From Defluviitaleaceae bacterium (GTDB lineage Bacteria; Bacillota; Clostridia; Lachnospirales; WQUN01), in assembly GCA_009788085.1 (NCBI GenBank), contig WQSB01000003.1, positions 1-52,935 on the forward strand: a stretch of DNA of 52,935 bases. The letters run 5' to 3'. The notes under the pieces were generated by a model that was given only the letters and a program-made list of their open reading frames with translations, was not told the origin of the DNA and searched no databases. The position numbers and the translations under genes were made by a program. Below are positions 20,377 to 29,145 of the stretch, one piece after another. Position 1 is the first letter of the stretch, and the number at the start of each line of letters is the position of its first letter.

Positions 20377-20616
20377 CTAATCCAATTTAATTTCGAACAT
20401 TGGCTGGTCGCCGTCCACTTCCGTAGCGTTTTCGACTAAGCAGCGGACAATTGTTCCGCTTTGCTCGGCTTCAACTTCATTAAACATCTTAAACGCTTCT
20501 ACTAGGCACAACACATCGCCTTTGCTGACTTTTTGGCCTTCTTTAACAAAGGGAGGCTCGTCCGGCGAGGGTGCCGCATAAAATATACCCCTCATCGGTG
20601 AATTTACAGTTGCCAT
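20377..20616 (-). CDS. Stand-alone biotinyl/lipoyl-domain carrier (79 aa)
   Basis: PMRGIFYAAPSPDEPPFVKEGQKVSKGDVLCLVEAFKMFNEVEAEQSGTI, biotinyl domain with EAFKM instead of EAMKM. Confidence 0.88.
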   Translation of the reverse strand: MATVNSPMRGIFYAAPSPDEPPFVKEGQKVSKGDVLCLVEAFKMFNEVEAEQSGTIVRCLVENATEVDGDQPMFEIKLD

Positions 20617-20679
20617 CTTTACATACCCTCTTTCTTATTATTTTCTATCCCCCGTGGGGGCTTAGATTTTGCCGTTGCT

Positions 20680-20708
20680 ATAGTATCATTTTAAGATTGA
20701 CAGTGCAA
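20680..20708 (-). promoter_or_regulatory. Putative sigma-A promoter for the biotin carrier-accC pair
   Basis: Minus strand TTGCAC-17 nt-TACTAT in the gap after the permease. Confidence 0.45.
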
Positions 20709-20711
20709 TAT

Positions 20712-22049
20712 TCATGACCAGAATCCAAGCAGGTACATAACAACAGAAGCTAAAGTCATCATGCCACCAACCAATGCCTCCCAAGGCATAACCTTAATGC
20801 GCTCTGCCATGGAGCATTTCATTCCCTGTTGGCTGGCTAAGAATACGTTGCCGTGGGGGATAATATCCAAAAATCCGCCCCCGGCGTGCAACATAACCGC
20901 CCCGGCTATAGCCGGGACACCGGCCGCCATTACAGATGCCGCAAAAGCATCGCCGCCGATAAGAACACCTGCGGCATTAGAACCCGTGGCACTGGCGAAA
21001 ATCGTACTGGACAGCGGAGCCAAAAACGCGGTTGGCAATCCCATATTATACAAAGCATTTTCCATCATTTCAGGGAGAACAGAAACGGTAATCAGGCCGC
21101 CAATCGCGCCTGCGCCAAATAACATAAGTACAACCGGAGCCATCCTGAGCGCGCCTTTTGTGGCGATATCCGCAATTTGTTTGCCTTTTCCCATTGCAAA
21201 TAAGGCTATAACCGCGCCTATGGGCAGGACATAAAACGCATCCATCGGCAGGTTGGAGGAGTTTATAAAGGAGATACCCAAAATATCCCCAATGGGATTG
21301 AGCATGAGCAAGCCAATCGAAATTACCGGAGCAATAATCGCTTTGCCAAAGGACGGCAGGCTGGAGGCGTCTTCTGGCTCTTCTGCGTCGGCTTGTAATA
21401 CTTGAAAGTGTTTTTTTCTCACTATATTGCACAGCACAACTGTGGTCACAAGTGCCACCACGCCCGGGATAAATCCGTTAAGCATAACATCGCTCAACGG
21501 TATGTCAAAAGACTCGGCGGCGGCAAGGGTATTCGGGTTTGGAGAAATGATATTGCCGGCTTTACCTCCGCCACTGATTGCTAAAATTGCGGCAAATTTA
21601 CTGATATTTGCTTTGTATGCCACAGACAACGCGACAGGGGCGACAACCAACATGGCCACCGGAATAAAAATCCCCGCGGCAGTGACAATCATTGCAGACA
21701 AAGCAATGGCCAACATAGCCCGTTTTTCGCCCAGACCTTTTACGATACCTCTGGCGATTGTTTCGGCAGACCCGGTTTCAATCAAAACCCCAACCAGAAA
21801 TCCGCCGGCGATAATGCGTATATTAATACCCACAACCTGCCGTCCGCCCAAGGTAACAATGTCTAACATTTGGGGCAAGTTCGCACCGCCGACAATGGCA
21901 CCGGCAAATACGCCTATAAACATAGCCAGCGCAGGGTTCATTTTTCTTATAATCAAAAAAATGGAAAGCACCAGAGCAAGTATCACGCCAAAAATATTGA
22001 CATGAATACCAGCTATGTTGATTCCCAGAACGATGTCATAGTAGTCCAT
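20712..22049 (-). CDS. GntP-family permease (putative malonate/carboxylate transporter)
   Basis: About 12 TM helices; GNIISPNPNTLAAAESFDIPLSDVMLNGFIPG and HAGGGFLDIIPHGNVFLAS; start at MDYYDIVLG; operonic with malonate decarboxylase genes. Confidence 0.8.
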   Translation of the reverse strand: MDYYDIVLGINIAGIHVNIFGVILALVLSIFLIIRKMNPALAMFIGVFAGAIVGGANLPQMLDIVTLGGRQVVGINIRIIAGGFLVGVLIETGSAETIARGIVKGLGEKRAMLAIALSAMIVTAAGIFIPVAMLVVAPVALSVAYKANISKFAAILAISGGGKAGNIISPNPNTLAAAESFDIPLSDVMLNGFIPGVVALVTTVVLCNIVRKKHFQVLQADAEEPEDASSLPSFGKAIIAPVISIGLLMLNPIGDILGISFINSSNLPMDAFYVLPIGAVIALFAMGKGKQIADIATKGALRMAPVVLMLFGAGAIGGLITVSVLPEMMENALYNMGLPTAFLAPLSSTIFASATGSNAAGVLIGGDAFAASVMAAGVPAIAGAVMLHAGGGFLDIIPHGNVFLASQQGMKCSMAERIKVMPWEALVGGMMTLASVVMYLLGFWS

Positions 22050-22071
22050 TTGTACATCCCTTTCTTTTGTT

Positions 22072-22737
22072 TCAAAGCGGCAGCGTAGGGCAGGTAATAG
22101 GGCGAAGTTCCGTAAATAATAATCCTTTACACAGAACAGTTTTTTGGCTCGTGCAGAGTTCGGCAAGCTTTACGCCGGCCCCGTCTTTGCACAGAGCTTC
22201 AATATCTATGCGACGGACTAGGGAAAACCGATTCACCGCTTCGTAAAACGGGCACAAACCAACATCATCACGCGGACGTACAAGTATGTCAATGTCTGAA
22301 TCAATGTGCAGATACGGTAGCCCCGTCATAATTTCCAAGGCAACAGACCCGTATAAGCCAAGGTCAAGGTTCATTTCCTCAGCCAAGCTACGCAAAGCGT
22401 ACAACGTATCCCGAACGACTCTCGAGGAAAGACGGCCAATATAACCGATTACGTCAAAGGGGCTGAGTTGCTCTGTGATTCCAGTGCGGGGAACAATGGC
22501 CCTGAACTTGGCGCGGCCACCCTCGTGGAAGTGATAAGAAGAAAAGCCCACTTGAACAAATTCGACGGACAGAGATTCTTGTCGCGTAACAATGGCGGGG
22601 ATATTATCCTCCATCATTTCCTGTAAAAATCGTGCTGGTGTCGTGGGATGCAGTGCCTGTGCCGTTTTTCGCGCCTGTTCTTTGCCGCTTTCGTTTAAAA
22701 AAATCAAGTCATGCCGGGAAAATTTTATATTAATCAT
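22072..22737 (-). CDS. mdcG: Malonate decarboxylase holo-ACP synthase (phosphoribosyl-dephospho-CoA transferase)
   Basis: Nucleotidyltransferase motif YGSVALEIMTGLPYLHIDSDIDILV; RHDLIFL N-terminus; locus context. Confidence 0.85.
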   Translation of the reverse strand: MINIKFSRHDLIFLNESGKEQARKTAQALHPTTPARFLQEMMEDNIPAIVTRQESLSVEFVQVGFSSYHFHEGGRAKFRAIVPRTGITEQLSPFDVIGYIGRLSSRVVRDTLYALRSLAEEMNLDLGLYGSVALEIMTGLPYLHIDSDIDILVRPRDDVGLCPFYEAVNRFSLVRRIDIEALCKDGAGVKLAELCTSQKTVLCKGLLFTELRPITCPTLPL

Positions 22738-22743
22738 GTCAGT

Positions 22744-23832
22744 TCAGCGGCTTTTTATCCATGTGGGGTCTTTTTTCGCGCCTGATTGATATGCCATTTG
22801 AGCTTCCAACATACTGTCAAACATGCGTGTCTGCTCTGGCGTATCTAATATTTGAGAATGTGGCGTCGGGCCACCGGAGGTGATTTGTATTATCGTGTGG
22901 GGCTGGTTTAGCTCAAGGTCGGGCGAGACGCGAATTACCTTCGCTTTAATCCGCAAAATCGTGCGGGCGGTTCGCTCTACTGTATCGCGGCTTTTGGCAG
23001 TGCTGGCCAGAATTGTAACTTCTGGTTCAATGCCCTGCCGCTGGCGGGCATAGGTGATAATCTTGCCCTGTGGATTTTGACTATGCCCCTTATCCAACAC
23101 GGGGAAGCGGTCTCCCGTGGGCAGGCTGCCCACCAAGAGGTCGCGATGGTCACTGTCGTCTGTTTTGTACAATATAATATCATCCCGCAAAGGAATGCCG
23201 TCCAGCGTCAGCCAGCCGAATTCCTGACATCCATATAAATCATGGGCTTTGCCGTCCACTGTTTTCTGTACAGTGGGTGCGAGCTCTGGGTCAAGCGGAG
23301 TGCCGGCGGCAAGAAAAATCACTTGCTTTGGCAAATGGGGTGCAAGCCCCAAGCGGCCGGACTCTTCCAGTGCCAATCGCAAAAAAGTGGATTCCCCAAT
23401 AACCATCCGGGGTCGCTCTTTTAGTAATGAAAGCAAGAGCGCGTCCCGGCTGGACGTGGGCAGAAAAGACCAAGCTACGCCGTAGCTTTCCAGCATTTCT
23501 TTGGTGAACAGGTTGACCAGAGGCGGGTAGGTGAACAAGATATGGTCTCCCACCGTTAATCCGGCCAATTCGAGGGCACGTTGAGCCGCATTCATACGGT
23601 CGGGAAGCTCCGCGGCCGTTACGCCCACGATGTTCTGAAAAGCTGTGCTACCCGTAGTAATCGTGACAAAAGCAAAATTAAAAGGGGTATGAATTTCTTC
23701 AATTACATGTGCACCCGTGGGCCCAGCAATTCCTTTGTCAGCCAAGGTGCGTCGGGGCATGGTGTCCAGTGTGGGTGCTGTATTGGTAAAAGATACGGCA
23801 TCTTCCAAGGCTTGTTGCAGCTCCATGCTCAT
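22744..23832 (-). CDS. ANL-superfamily adenylate-forming ligase-like protein (possible ACP:acetate ligase, MadH-like)
   Basis: FVTITTGSTAFQNIVGVT (core-3-like), DLYGCQEFGWLTLDG (YGxxE-like); within malonate decarboxylase operon. Confidence 0.55.
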   Translation of the reverse strand: MSMELQQALEDAVSFTNTAPTLDTMPRRTLADKGIAGPTGAHVIEEIHTPFNFAFVTITTGSTAFQNIVGVTAAELPDRMNAAQRALELAGLTVGDHILFTYPPLVNLFTKEMLESYGVAWSFLPTSSRDALLLSLLKERPRMVIGESTFLRLALEESGRLGLAPHLPKQVIFLAAGTPLDPELAPTVQKTVDGKAHDLYGCQEFGWLTLDGIPLRDDIILYKTDDSDHRDLLVGSLPTGDRFPVLDKGHSQNPQGKIITYARQRQGIEPEVTILASTAKSRDTVERTARTILRIKAKVIRVSPDLELNQPHTIIQITSGGPTPHSQILDTPEQTRMFDSMLEAQMAYQSGAKKDPTWIKSR

Positions 23833-24710
23833 GCCAAGAATGCCTCTTCCAGTTTTGCGTACTGTGTTTGCATTAAATCAAGCACTTTTTTCCGCGCCAC
23901 TCTGCCTCCCCGGGCTGTTCCTAGTGTGCCGCGGCTACAGGGGCCAAGTTCGTTCCATTTACCTTCGCTTTTGAGCTTGTAGATTTCCTGAATATGCCGC
24001 ACGATTGCTTTGGGCATATCGGCGGGGTCTTCAATAATCTCTTCCAGACCGCCCAGCTTGTAGAAAAATCCGGCTCCGGACGCAAATACGGGATTAGTTT
24101 GGGATAGTGTTTCGAGCAGCTCCACATCACGTTTTGTGATTCTTGCGATACTGCTCAGGGGCATAACATGAATCATTGTGCCAAGGGTTTGGGGAAGAGC
24201 TAAAATGCGGTCGGCCTGTAGGCCATGGCACAGAAACGCACCGGAGATGGCGCGTCCGACAATCATGGCTATAATAGGATGACCCGCTGTGCGTGCTTCG
24301 GCTAATGCCAACTGATAGGAACCCGTTGCAAGGTTCATACCGAAGAATTCCTCCACTTTGCCGGGGGCATTACCGGGGGAATCAATAACCAACACTAACG
24401 GCCGCTTTTTGGGCAAATTTTTATCGGCTTCCATTGTTAAATACACGGCTTGAGCCATTTTATAGGCTTCTTCCAAGCCGATTATACCGGCGTAAACCAC
24501 GGGGAAACGCGGGTTTCGTGCTTTAGCGTCGTTTGTGATTACAGTGACGGTTTCTCCGCTCATAGTGGCCGTACCTATCAAGGCACCGGGGCCCAAGTTG
24601 GTGTCAAGCGTGGCATCCCCGATTTTTCCGTCTATAAAGGAGTCGGCATCAATGATGTTCAGCATTGCTTCGCGTCCTTTGCCGACTAGCGTCTTAGGTC
24701 GTTGTGTCAT
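23829..24710 (-). CDS. mdcE: Malonate decarboxylase gamma subunit (carboxyltransferase-like)
   Basis: Crotonase/carboxyltransferase fold; VLVIDSPGNAPGKVEEFFGMNLATGSYQLALAEARTAGHPIIAMIVGRAISGAFL. Confidence 0.9.
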   Translation of the reverse strand: MTQRPKTLVGKGREAMLNIIDADSFIDGKIGDATLDTNLGPGALIGTATMSGETVTVITNDAKARNPRFPVVYAGIIGLEEAYKMAQAVYLTMEADKNLPKKRPLVLVIDSPGNAPGKVEEFFGMNLATGSYQLALAEARTAGHPIIAMIVGRAISGAFLCHGLQADRILALPQTLGTMIHVMPLSSIARITKRDVELLETLSQTNPVFASGAGFFYKLGGLEEIIEDPADMPKAIVRHIQEIYKLKSEGKWNELGPCSRGTLGTARGGRVARKKVLDLMQTQYAKLEEAFLA

Positions 24711-25675
24711 GAAACACCGCCTCCTTTTCTGATTTTAACTTGCTGAAGGAATTCCTTAGTTGACAAATCGGGTATACTTTTGGCAATCTTCTCGTTTCCA
24801 AAATGTGCCCAAATGTCATATGCGTCTTTCGGTTTAAGCTGTGCCGCGAGGGCGGTTAGCTCCAACTGTTCTTCCACCAAGGTAGGGGTGCCGATGGCGC
24901 GTTTTGCGGCGATTTTTGCATAAGGCTCAGCCAGCACTGCGGCAACTTTATCCCGGAATGCGGCGATGGAATCTTCAACAAGATAGGCCGCGCTGCCCAT
25001 GAGATAGCGATGCTTGCCGCCCGTGGTGCGGTAAATCAGCCCACGGTCAGCTGAGTCAAATTCCCGTTTGCCCAAAACCTCTTCAATAACCTCAGGGCCT
25101 GTCAAGCCTATACGGCCAAGTTCACTCACTATGGTTAAGTCGGTAGCTACCGAAACAAAGCCCATGCCGCCGAAGCAACCAAGCTTCGAGCCCACAAGGG
25201 AAAGGACGGGGATTTTTCCGCGACAGGCCTGAATCAGCTCCATGACTTCCGCATGGGCTAAGAGCCCGGCATTGGCCTCATGCAGACGCACTCCACCGGT
25301 TTCAAAGCTGATGACAATTGCCGGCCAGCGGGATTCATCGTTAGGGTATTTTACCTGGGCTTTCTCATGCATTTTTAGGGCAAGCTCAAACACGCCCACC
25401 ATTTTCGCGCCGCCAACTTCCCCAACGGAGCCGCCGATAAAGCGACCTTCTTGGGATAGGATAAACACAGGGCGTCCGTTAATTTTGCCTAAACCGGCAA
25501 CTACGCCGTCGTCGAAACTGATTGCTTCATCCAGCACTGGCAAGTGGGGGCTACTGAGTTGAGCCTCCGGCCCCGCCAGCTCGCGAAAACTACCGGCGTC
25601 CAGCAGATATCTGGCTCGCTCGCGGGCATTGGATTCGTAGAAACTGCGCGTTTGCATATCATTCCATCCGGTCAT
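24707..25675 (-). CDS. mdcD: Malonate decarboxylase beta subunit
   Basis: SFYESNARERARYLLDAGSFRELAGPE, DDGVVAGLGKINGRPVFILSQEGRFIGGSVGEVGGAKM. Confidence 0.92.
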   Translation of the reverse strand: MTGWNDMQTRSFYESNARERARYLLDAGSFRELAGPEAQLSSPHLPVLDEAISFDDGVVAGLGKINGRPVFILSQEGRFIGGSVGEVGGAKMVGVFELALKMHEKAQVKYPNDESRWPAIVISFETGGVRLHEANAGLLAHAEVMELIQACRGKIPVLSLVGSKLGCFGGMGFVSVATDLTIVSELGRIGLTGPEVIEEVLGKREFDSADRGLIYRTTGGKHRYLMGSAAYLVEDSIAAFRDKVAAVLAEPYAKIAAKRAIGTPTLVEEQLELTALAAQLKPKDAYDIWAHFGNEKIAKSIPDLSTKEFLQQVKIRKGGGVS

Positions 25676-26001
25676 GACGCTTCACCCCTTTCCATGGCCT
25701 CGGCCAAAGCCTGTTTTAGCCGCAGAGTAACCACAAAAGGTGTGGCGTTATTATCATTCAAATGAATTTTCACATCGGAAAGTCCCGACTCGGCCACAAA
25801 GCGGCCTAGAACCTTCTCCCAAACTGCGTCATAGCCCCGTACGGGCGTGGTGACTTGGGCTTCCACACCGCCTTTTAAGTCGGCTTTGGTGAACAGGGCT
25901 TCCAAATCGCCCGAGCCCACGACACCGGTGTGAGAAAAGGGCTTTGGTATAGACCCGGCACTTCCGCCGGGGAAAGTAAATGTCATATTGTGCAATGCCA
26001 T
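25672..26001 (-). CDS. mdcC: Malonate decarboxylase acyl carrier protein (delta subunit)
   Basis: HTGVVGSGDLEALF around the prosthetic-group Ser; size and gene order. Confidence 0.92.
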   Translation of the reverse strand: MALHNMTFTFPGGSAGSIPKPFSHTGVVGSGDLEALFTKADLKGGVEAQVTTPVRGYDAVWEKVLGRFVAESGLSDVKIHLNDNNATPFVVTLRLKQALAEAMERGEAS

Positions 26002-26015
26002 ATATAAGCTCCCTT

Positions 26016-27689
26016 CTACCAGTTGCGGAAACGTGCCGGCGGTTTGTATAATCCGTCGGAATAACGTACCAGCTCGCGCATATTCTTGGCCGCGAGCATA
26101 CTGCGATTGGCGCGGGTGCGGTCAATGCCCAAATCCTCCGGCGTTTTTACGATGCCCTCTTTGCGAAGGGCCGCCGTTTCGGATTCCACAGCCGCCATAC
26201 CCAGTGCGGTATAGCCCGCGATTGCGCGGATTGCTTCTTGCCGTTGTTTTAAGGATTTACATTTATGCAAGTAAGCGATGCCCTCTTCCGTGATAATATG
26301 GCTCAGGTCATCGCCATAAATCATTACGGGTGGGATATCAAAGCCCGCCGCTTCGGCAAGCTTCCACGCATCAAGCTCTTCCACGAAGCTGGGTGCCCAT
26401 TTTTCGCCGAAAGTTTCCAGCATCTGCACAACCAGCCGCCGTCCACGGGGCATAGTGCCGCAACGCCCTTGTAACATGCCGTCTTCTTGGCCGCATTTGA
26501 GCCATGCTTCTGATACATGCCTCCGCCCGCGAGCGTCACAGCCCATATTTGGGCCGCCGCCGAATCCGGCGATGCGTCCTGCGGTGGCGGTGCTGGAGTT
26601 GCCGTATTGGTCAATTTGCAAGCTACTGCCAATGAACAGGTCGATAGAGTAATGTCCCGCCACCTGCCCGAAACCGCGGTTTGAGCGCAGGGAGCCATCC
26701 GGCCCTAAAAAGAAGATATCCGGCCGGGCTTTTACATACTCTTCCATGCCCACTTCGCCGCCGAAGCAGTAAACGGACTCCACCCAGCCGCTTTCGATGG
26801 CGGGGATGAGGGTGGGGTGGGGGTTTAACACAAAGTGGGTGCAAATTTTGCCTTTTAAGCCCAGCTCTTCTCCATAAGTGGGAAGCAACAGCTCAATTGT
26901 GGCCGTGTCAAAGCCGATGCCGTGATTAAGCCGCTTTATACCGTATTCGGCATAAATACCCTTTAGGGCAATCATAGCCCTTAGAACGTGAGCGTCGGTA
27001 ATCAACGAGGGGTCGCGGGTGAACAGGGGCTCTACGTAGAATGGGTTAGGGGACGGAATAACAAAATCCACCCAATCGCCTGGGATGTCCACGCGGGGCA
27101 GAGTTTCAACGATTTCATTTACTTGGGCGATGACTATGCCCTGCTTGAAGCGTGTGGCCTCAACGATTACGGGCGTATCCTCCGTGTTAAAACCGGTGTA
27201 CAGGTTCCCGTGGATATCCGCCTGAACGGCGGCTACCATTGCTATGCGGGGGGTGAGGTCAACAAAATACCGAGCATATAGCTCTAAGTAAGTGTGGATG
27301 TTCCCCAGCTCGATTTTCCCTTCTTTGACAAAGCGAGCCAGCCGCTCTGATTGAGGGCCGGAAAAAGAGAAGTCGATTTTCTTGGCAATACCCTTCTCGA
27401 AAATATCCAAGTGGTTATCCAAGGCGATAGCGGACTGTACAATGTGCAAACTATGCACAATTTCAGGATTTACCTGAGTCAGACATTTGGCCAAAAAATC
27501 TGCCTGCTTCTGATTATTGCCTTCAATGTTGACCTTGTCTCCGGGCTGAATTACGTGCTCCAACAGAGAAACGGCATCAGCGGTATCCACCAGTTTGCCT
27601 TGATTCATCAGATGAGTAGCGGATTGAATCCGGGCACTGCGGTCGTCTTTTAGGTGTTGGCTCATGACGCTAACATCCCTCTCAATCAT
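26016..27689 (-). CDS. mdcA: Malonate decarboxylase alpha subunit (acetyl-ACP:malonate ACP transferase)
   Basis: MdcA-type CoA-transferase-like sequence: GDKVNIEGNNQKQADFLAKCL, SGPQSERLARFVKEGKIELGNIHTYLELYARYFVDLTPRIAMVAA. Confidence 0.93.
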   Translation of the reverse strand: MIERDVSVMSQHLKDDRSARIQSATHLMNQGKLVDTADAVSLLEHVIQPGDKVNIEGNNQKQADFLAKCLTQVNPEIVHSLHIVQSAIALDNHLDIFEKGIAKKIDFSFSGPQSERLARFVKEGKIELGNIHTYLELYARYFVDLTPRIAMVAAVQADIHGNLYTGFNTEDTPVIVEATRFKQGIVIAQVNEIVETLPRVDIPGDWVDFVIPSPNPFYVEPLFTRDPSLITDAHVLRAMIALKGIYAEYGIKRLNHGIGFDTATIELLLPTYGEELGLKGKICTHFVLNPHPTLIPAIESGWVESVYCFGGEVGMEEYVKARPDIFFLGPDGSLRSNRGFGQVAGHYSIDLFIGSSLQIDQYGNSSTATAGRIAGFGGGPNMGCDARGRRHVSEAWLKCGQEDGMLQGRCGTMPRGRRLVVQMLETFGEKWAPSFVEELDAWKLAEAAGFDIPPVMIYGDDLSHIITEEGIAYLHKCKSLKQRQEAIRAIAGYTALGMAAVESETAALRKEGIVKTPEDLGIDRTRANRSMLAAKNMRELVRYSDGLYKPPARFRNW

Positions 27690-27728
27690 TATTCAATAAT
27701 TAACAGGTGAAAAATACTCTTACTGGTA

Positions 27729-27758
27729 ATAATACCATATTTGAGTAGCATTTGTCAA
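27729..27758 (-). promoter_or_regulatory. Putative sigma-A promoter for the mdc operon
   Basis: Minus strand TTGACA-18 nt-TATTAT upstream of mdcA. Confidence 0.6.
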
Positions 27759-27843
27759 ATTAGGGAGATTATGCGAACGACACCAATTTGTCCACACTCG
27801 CATAATATACACAAAAGGAACAGCCAAATCTGGGGGAATTTTT

Positions 27844-28161
27844 ATGAATAATAATCGAAGTCGCACCATCAGTGCGTCGCAAGCGCGGGAAATAATGAAA
27901 AATAACCCCGGCGCGATAATTCTGGATGTAAGAACACCACAGGAATTTGCCACGGGGCGGATTCGGGGGGCGAGGTCGCTGCCGGACTACTCGGTGCTTG
28001 ACGGGGCGAAGAAGATGATTCCGAACCTTAACGCATTGATTCTGGTGTACTGCCGAAGCGGGATGAGAAGCCGTTCCGCGATGTACGACCTTTTGTCGCT
28101 GGGATATACGAATGTTTATGATTTTGGAGGGATACTCAACTGGCCGTACGAGAAAGAGTAA
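27844..28161 (+). CDS. Rhodanese-domain protein
   Basis: ILDVRTPQEFATGRIRGARSLPDY and LVYCRSGMRSRSA. Confidence 0.93.
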   Translation: MNNNRSRTISASQAREIMKNNPGAIILDVRTPQEFATGRIRGARSLPDYSVLDGAKKMIPNLNALILVYCRSGMRSRSAMYDLLSLGYTNVYDFGGILNWPYEKE

Positions 28162-28190
28162 TACTGTTAATTTAAAGCGGGGGTTTTGGA

Positions 28191-28739
28191 ATGGCAAAAA
28201 TAGCTGTTTACGCGGGACACGGCGGCATAGACGCCGGAGCAATTTCAAACGGATTAAGAGAAGAGGATATTACGCTGGCAATCTCGAAAGCTGTGACTGC
28301 CATATTGCGGGGATGGGGATACACGGTAATCAACAACCGTACAACAGATACGGACAGAAATATCACGGCGGACGCAATAGCGGCAAATGAAAACAAAGTT
28401 GACGCGGTTTTAAGCATACACATGAACAGTAATGACGGTATACCGATGTCTGGGGCGGAGGCATTTATAAGCATTAGGGACACCGGGCGCGCCCTAGCCC
28501 TGGCCTTAGCTGTACTGCGGCGGCTGGACGTTTTGGGAATCCCCAATCGTGGGGTAAAAACCAGCGTAACCGAAGCCGGCAAGGATTCCTTCGGAATACT
28601 TCGGCTTACGGAGGTGCCCGCGGTTTTGTTGGAATGCGCGTTCATTAACAACCCGCAGGAAATGGCTATATTTGATATAGCTCGCGTATCAAAGGCCATA
28701 GCGGAAGGAGTACGTGAAGTAATTCCGCTATGGCCTTAG
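28191..28739 (+). CDS. N-acetylmuramoyl-L-alanine amidase (Amidase_3)
   Basis: IAVYAGHGGIDAGAISNGLREEDITLAIS, VDAVLSIHMNS, LLECAFINNPQEM. Confidence 0.92.
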   Translation: MAKIAVYAGHGGIDAGAISNGLREEDITLAISKAVTAILRGWGYTVINNRTTDTDRNITADAIAANENKVDAVLSIHMNSNDGIPMSGAEAFISIRDTGRALALALAVLRRLDVLGIPNRGVKTSVTEAGKDSFGILRLTEVPAVLLECAFINNPQEMAIFDIARVSKAIAEGVREVIPLWP

Positions 28740-28746
28740 GGCATCT

Positions 28747-29097
28747 CTATGTATCCAGCCCTAAGCTAACACTAATAGCGCGGTTGACCCGCCGCATCAG
28801 ACTATCGTCCAGGCGGCAGATTTTTTCACGCAGTCGCTTTTTGTCGATGGTGCGGATTTGCTCCAAAAGAATTACGGAGTCCTTCACCAGCGTGGACTGT
28901 ACGGAATCAATTTCTATATGTGTGGGGAGCTTTGCCTTGTTTATTTGCGATGTAATAGCCGCGCAAATAACTGTAGGACTGTATTTATTGCCTACGTCGT
29001 TTTGAATAATCAAAACCGGGCGCACGCCGCCCTGCTCCGAGCCTATTACCGGGCTTAAATCCGCATAAAAAATTTCGCCTCGCCATACTTGCAACAC
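28747..29097 (-). CDS. mazF: MazF/PemK-family endoribonuclease toxin
   Basis: [45 protein letters not shown]. Confidence 0.95.
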   Translation of the reverse strand: MLQVWRGEIFYADLSPVIGSEQGGVRPVLIIQNDVGNKYSPTVICAAITSQINKAKLPTHIEIDSVQSTLVKDSVILLEQIRTIDKKRLREKICRLDDSLMRRVNRAISVSLGLDT

Positions 29098-29145
29098 TTA
29101 TGTTCACCTCCGTTTCAAATGTATTATCGCCGTTGGTAAATGTTT

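Noticed and set aside
20649-20660. CCCCCGTGGGGG as a terminator between permease and biotin carrier gene
   Set aside because: Only a 5-bp stem with 2-nt loop and no good U tract; not supported as a terminator.
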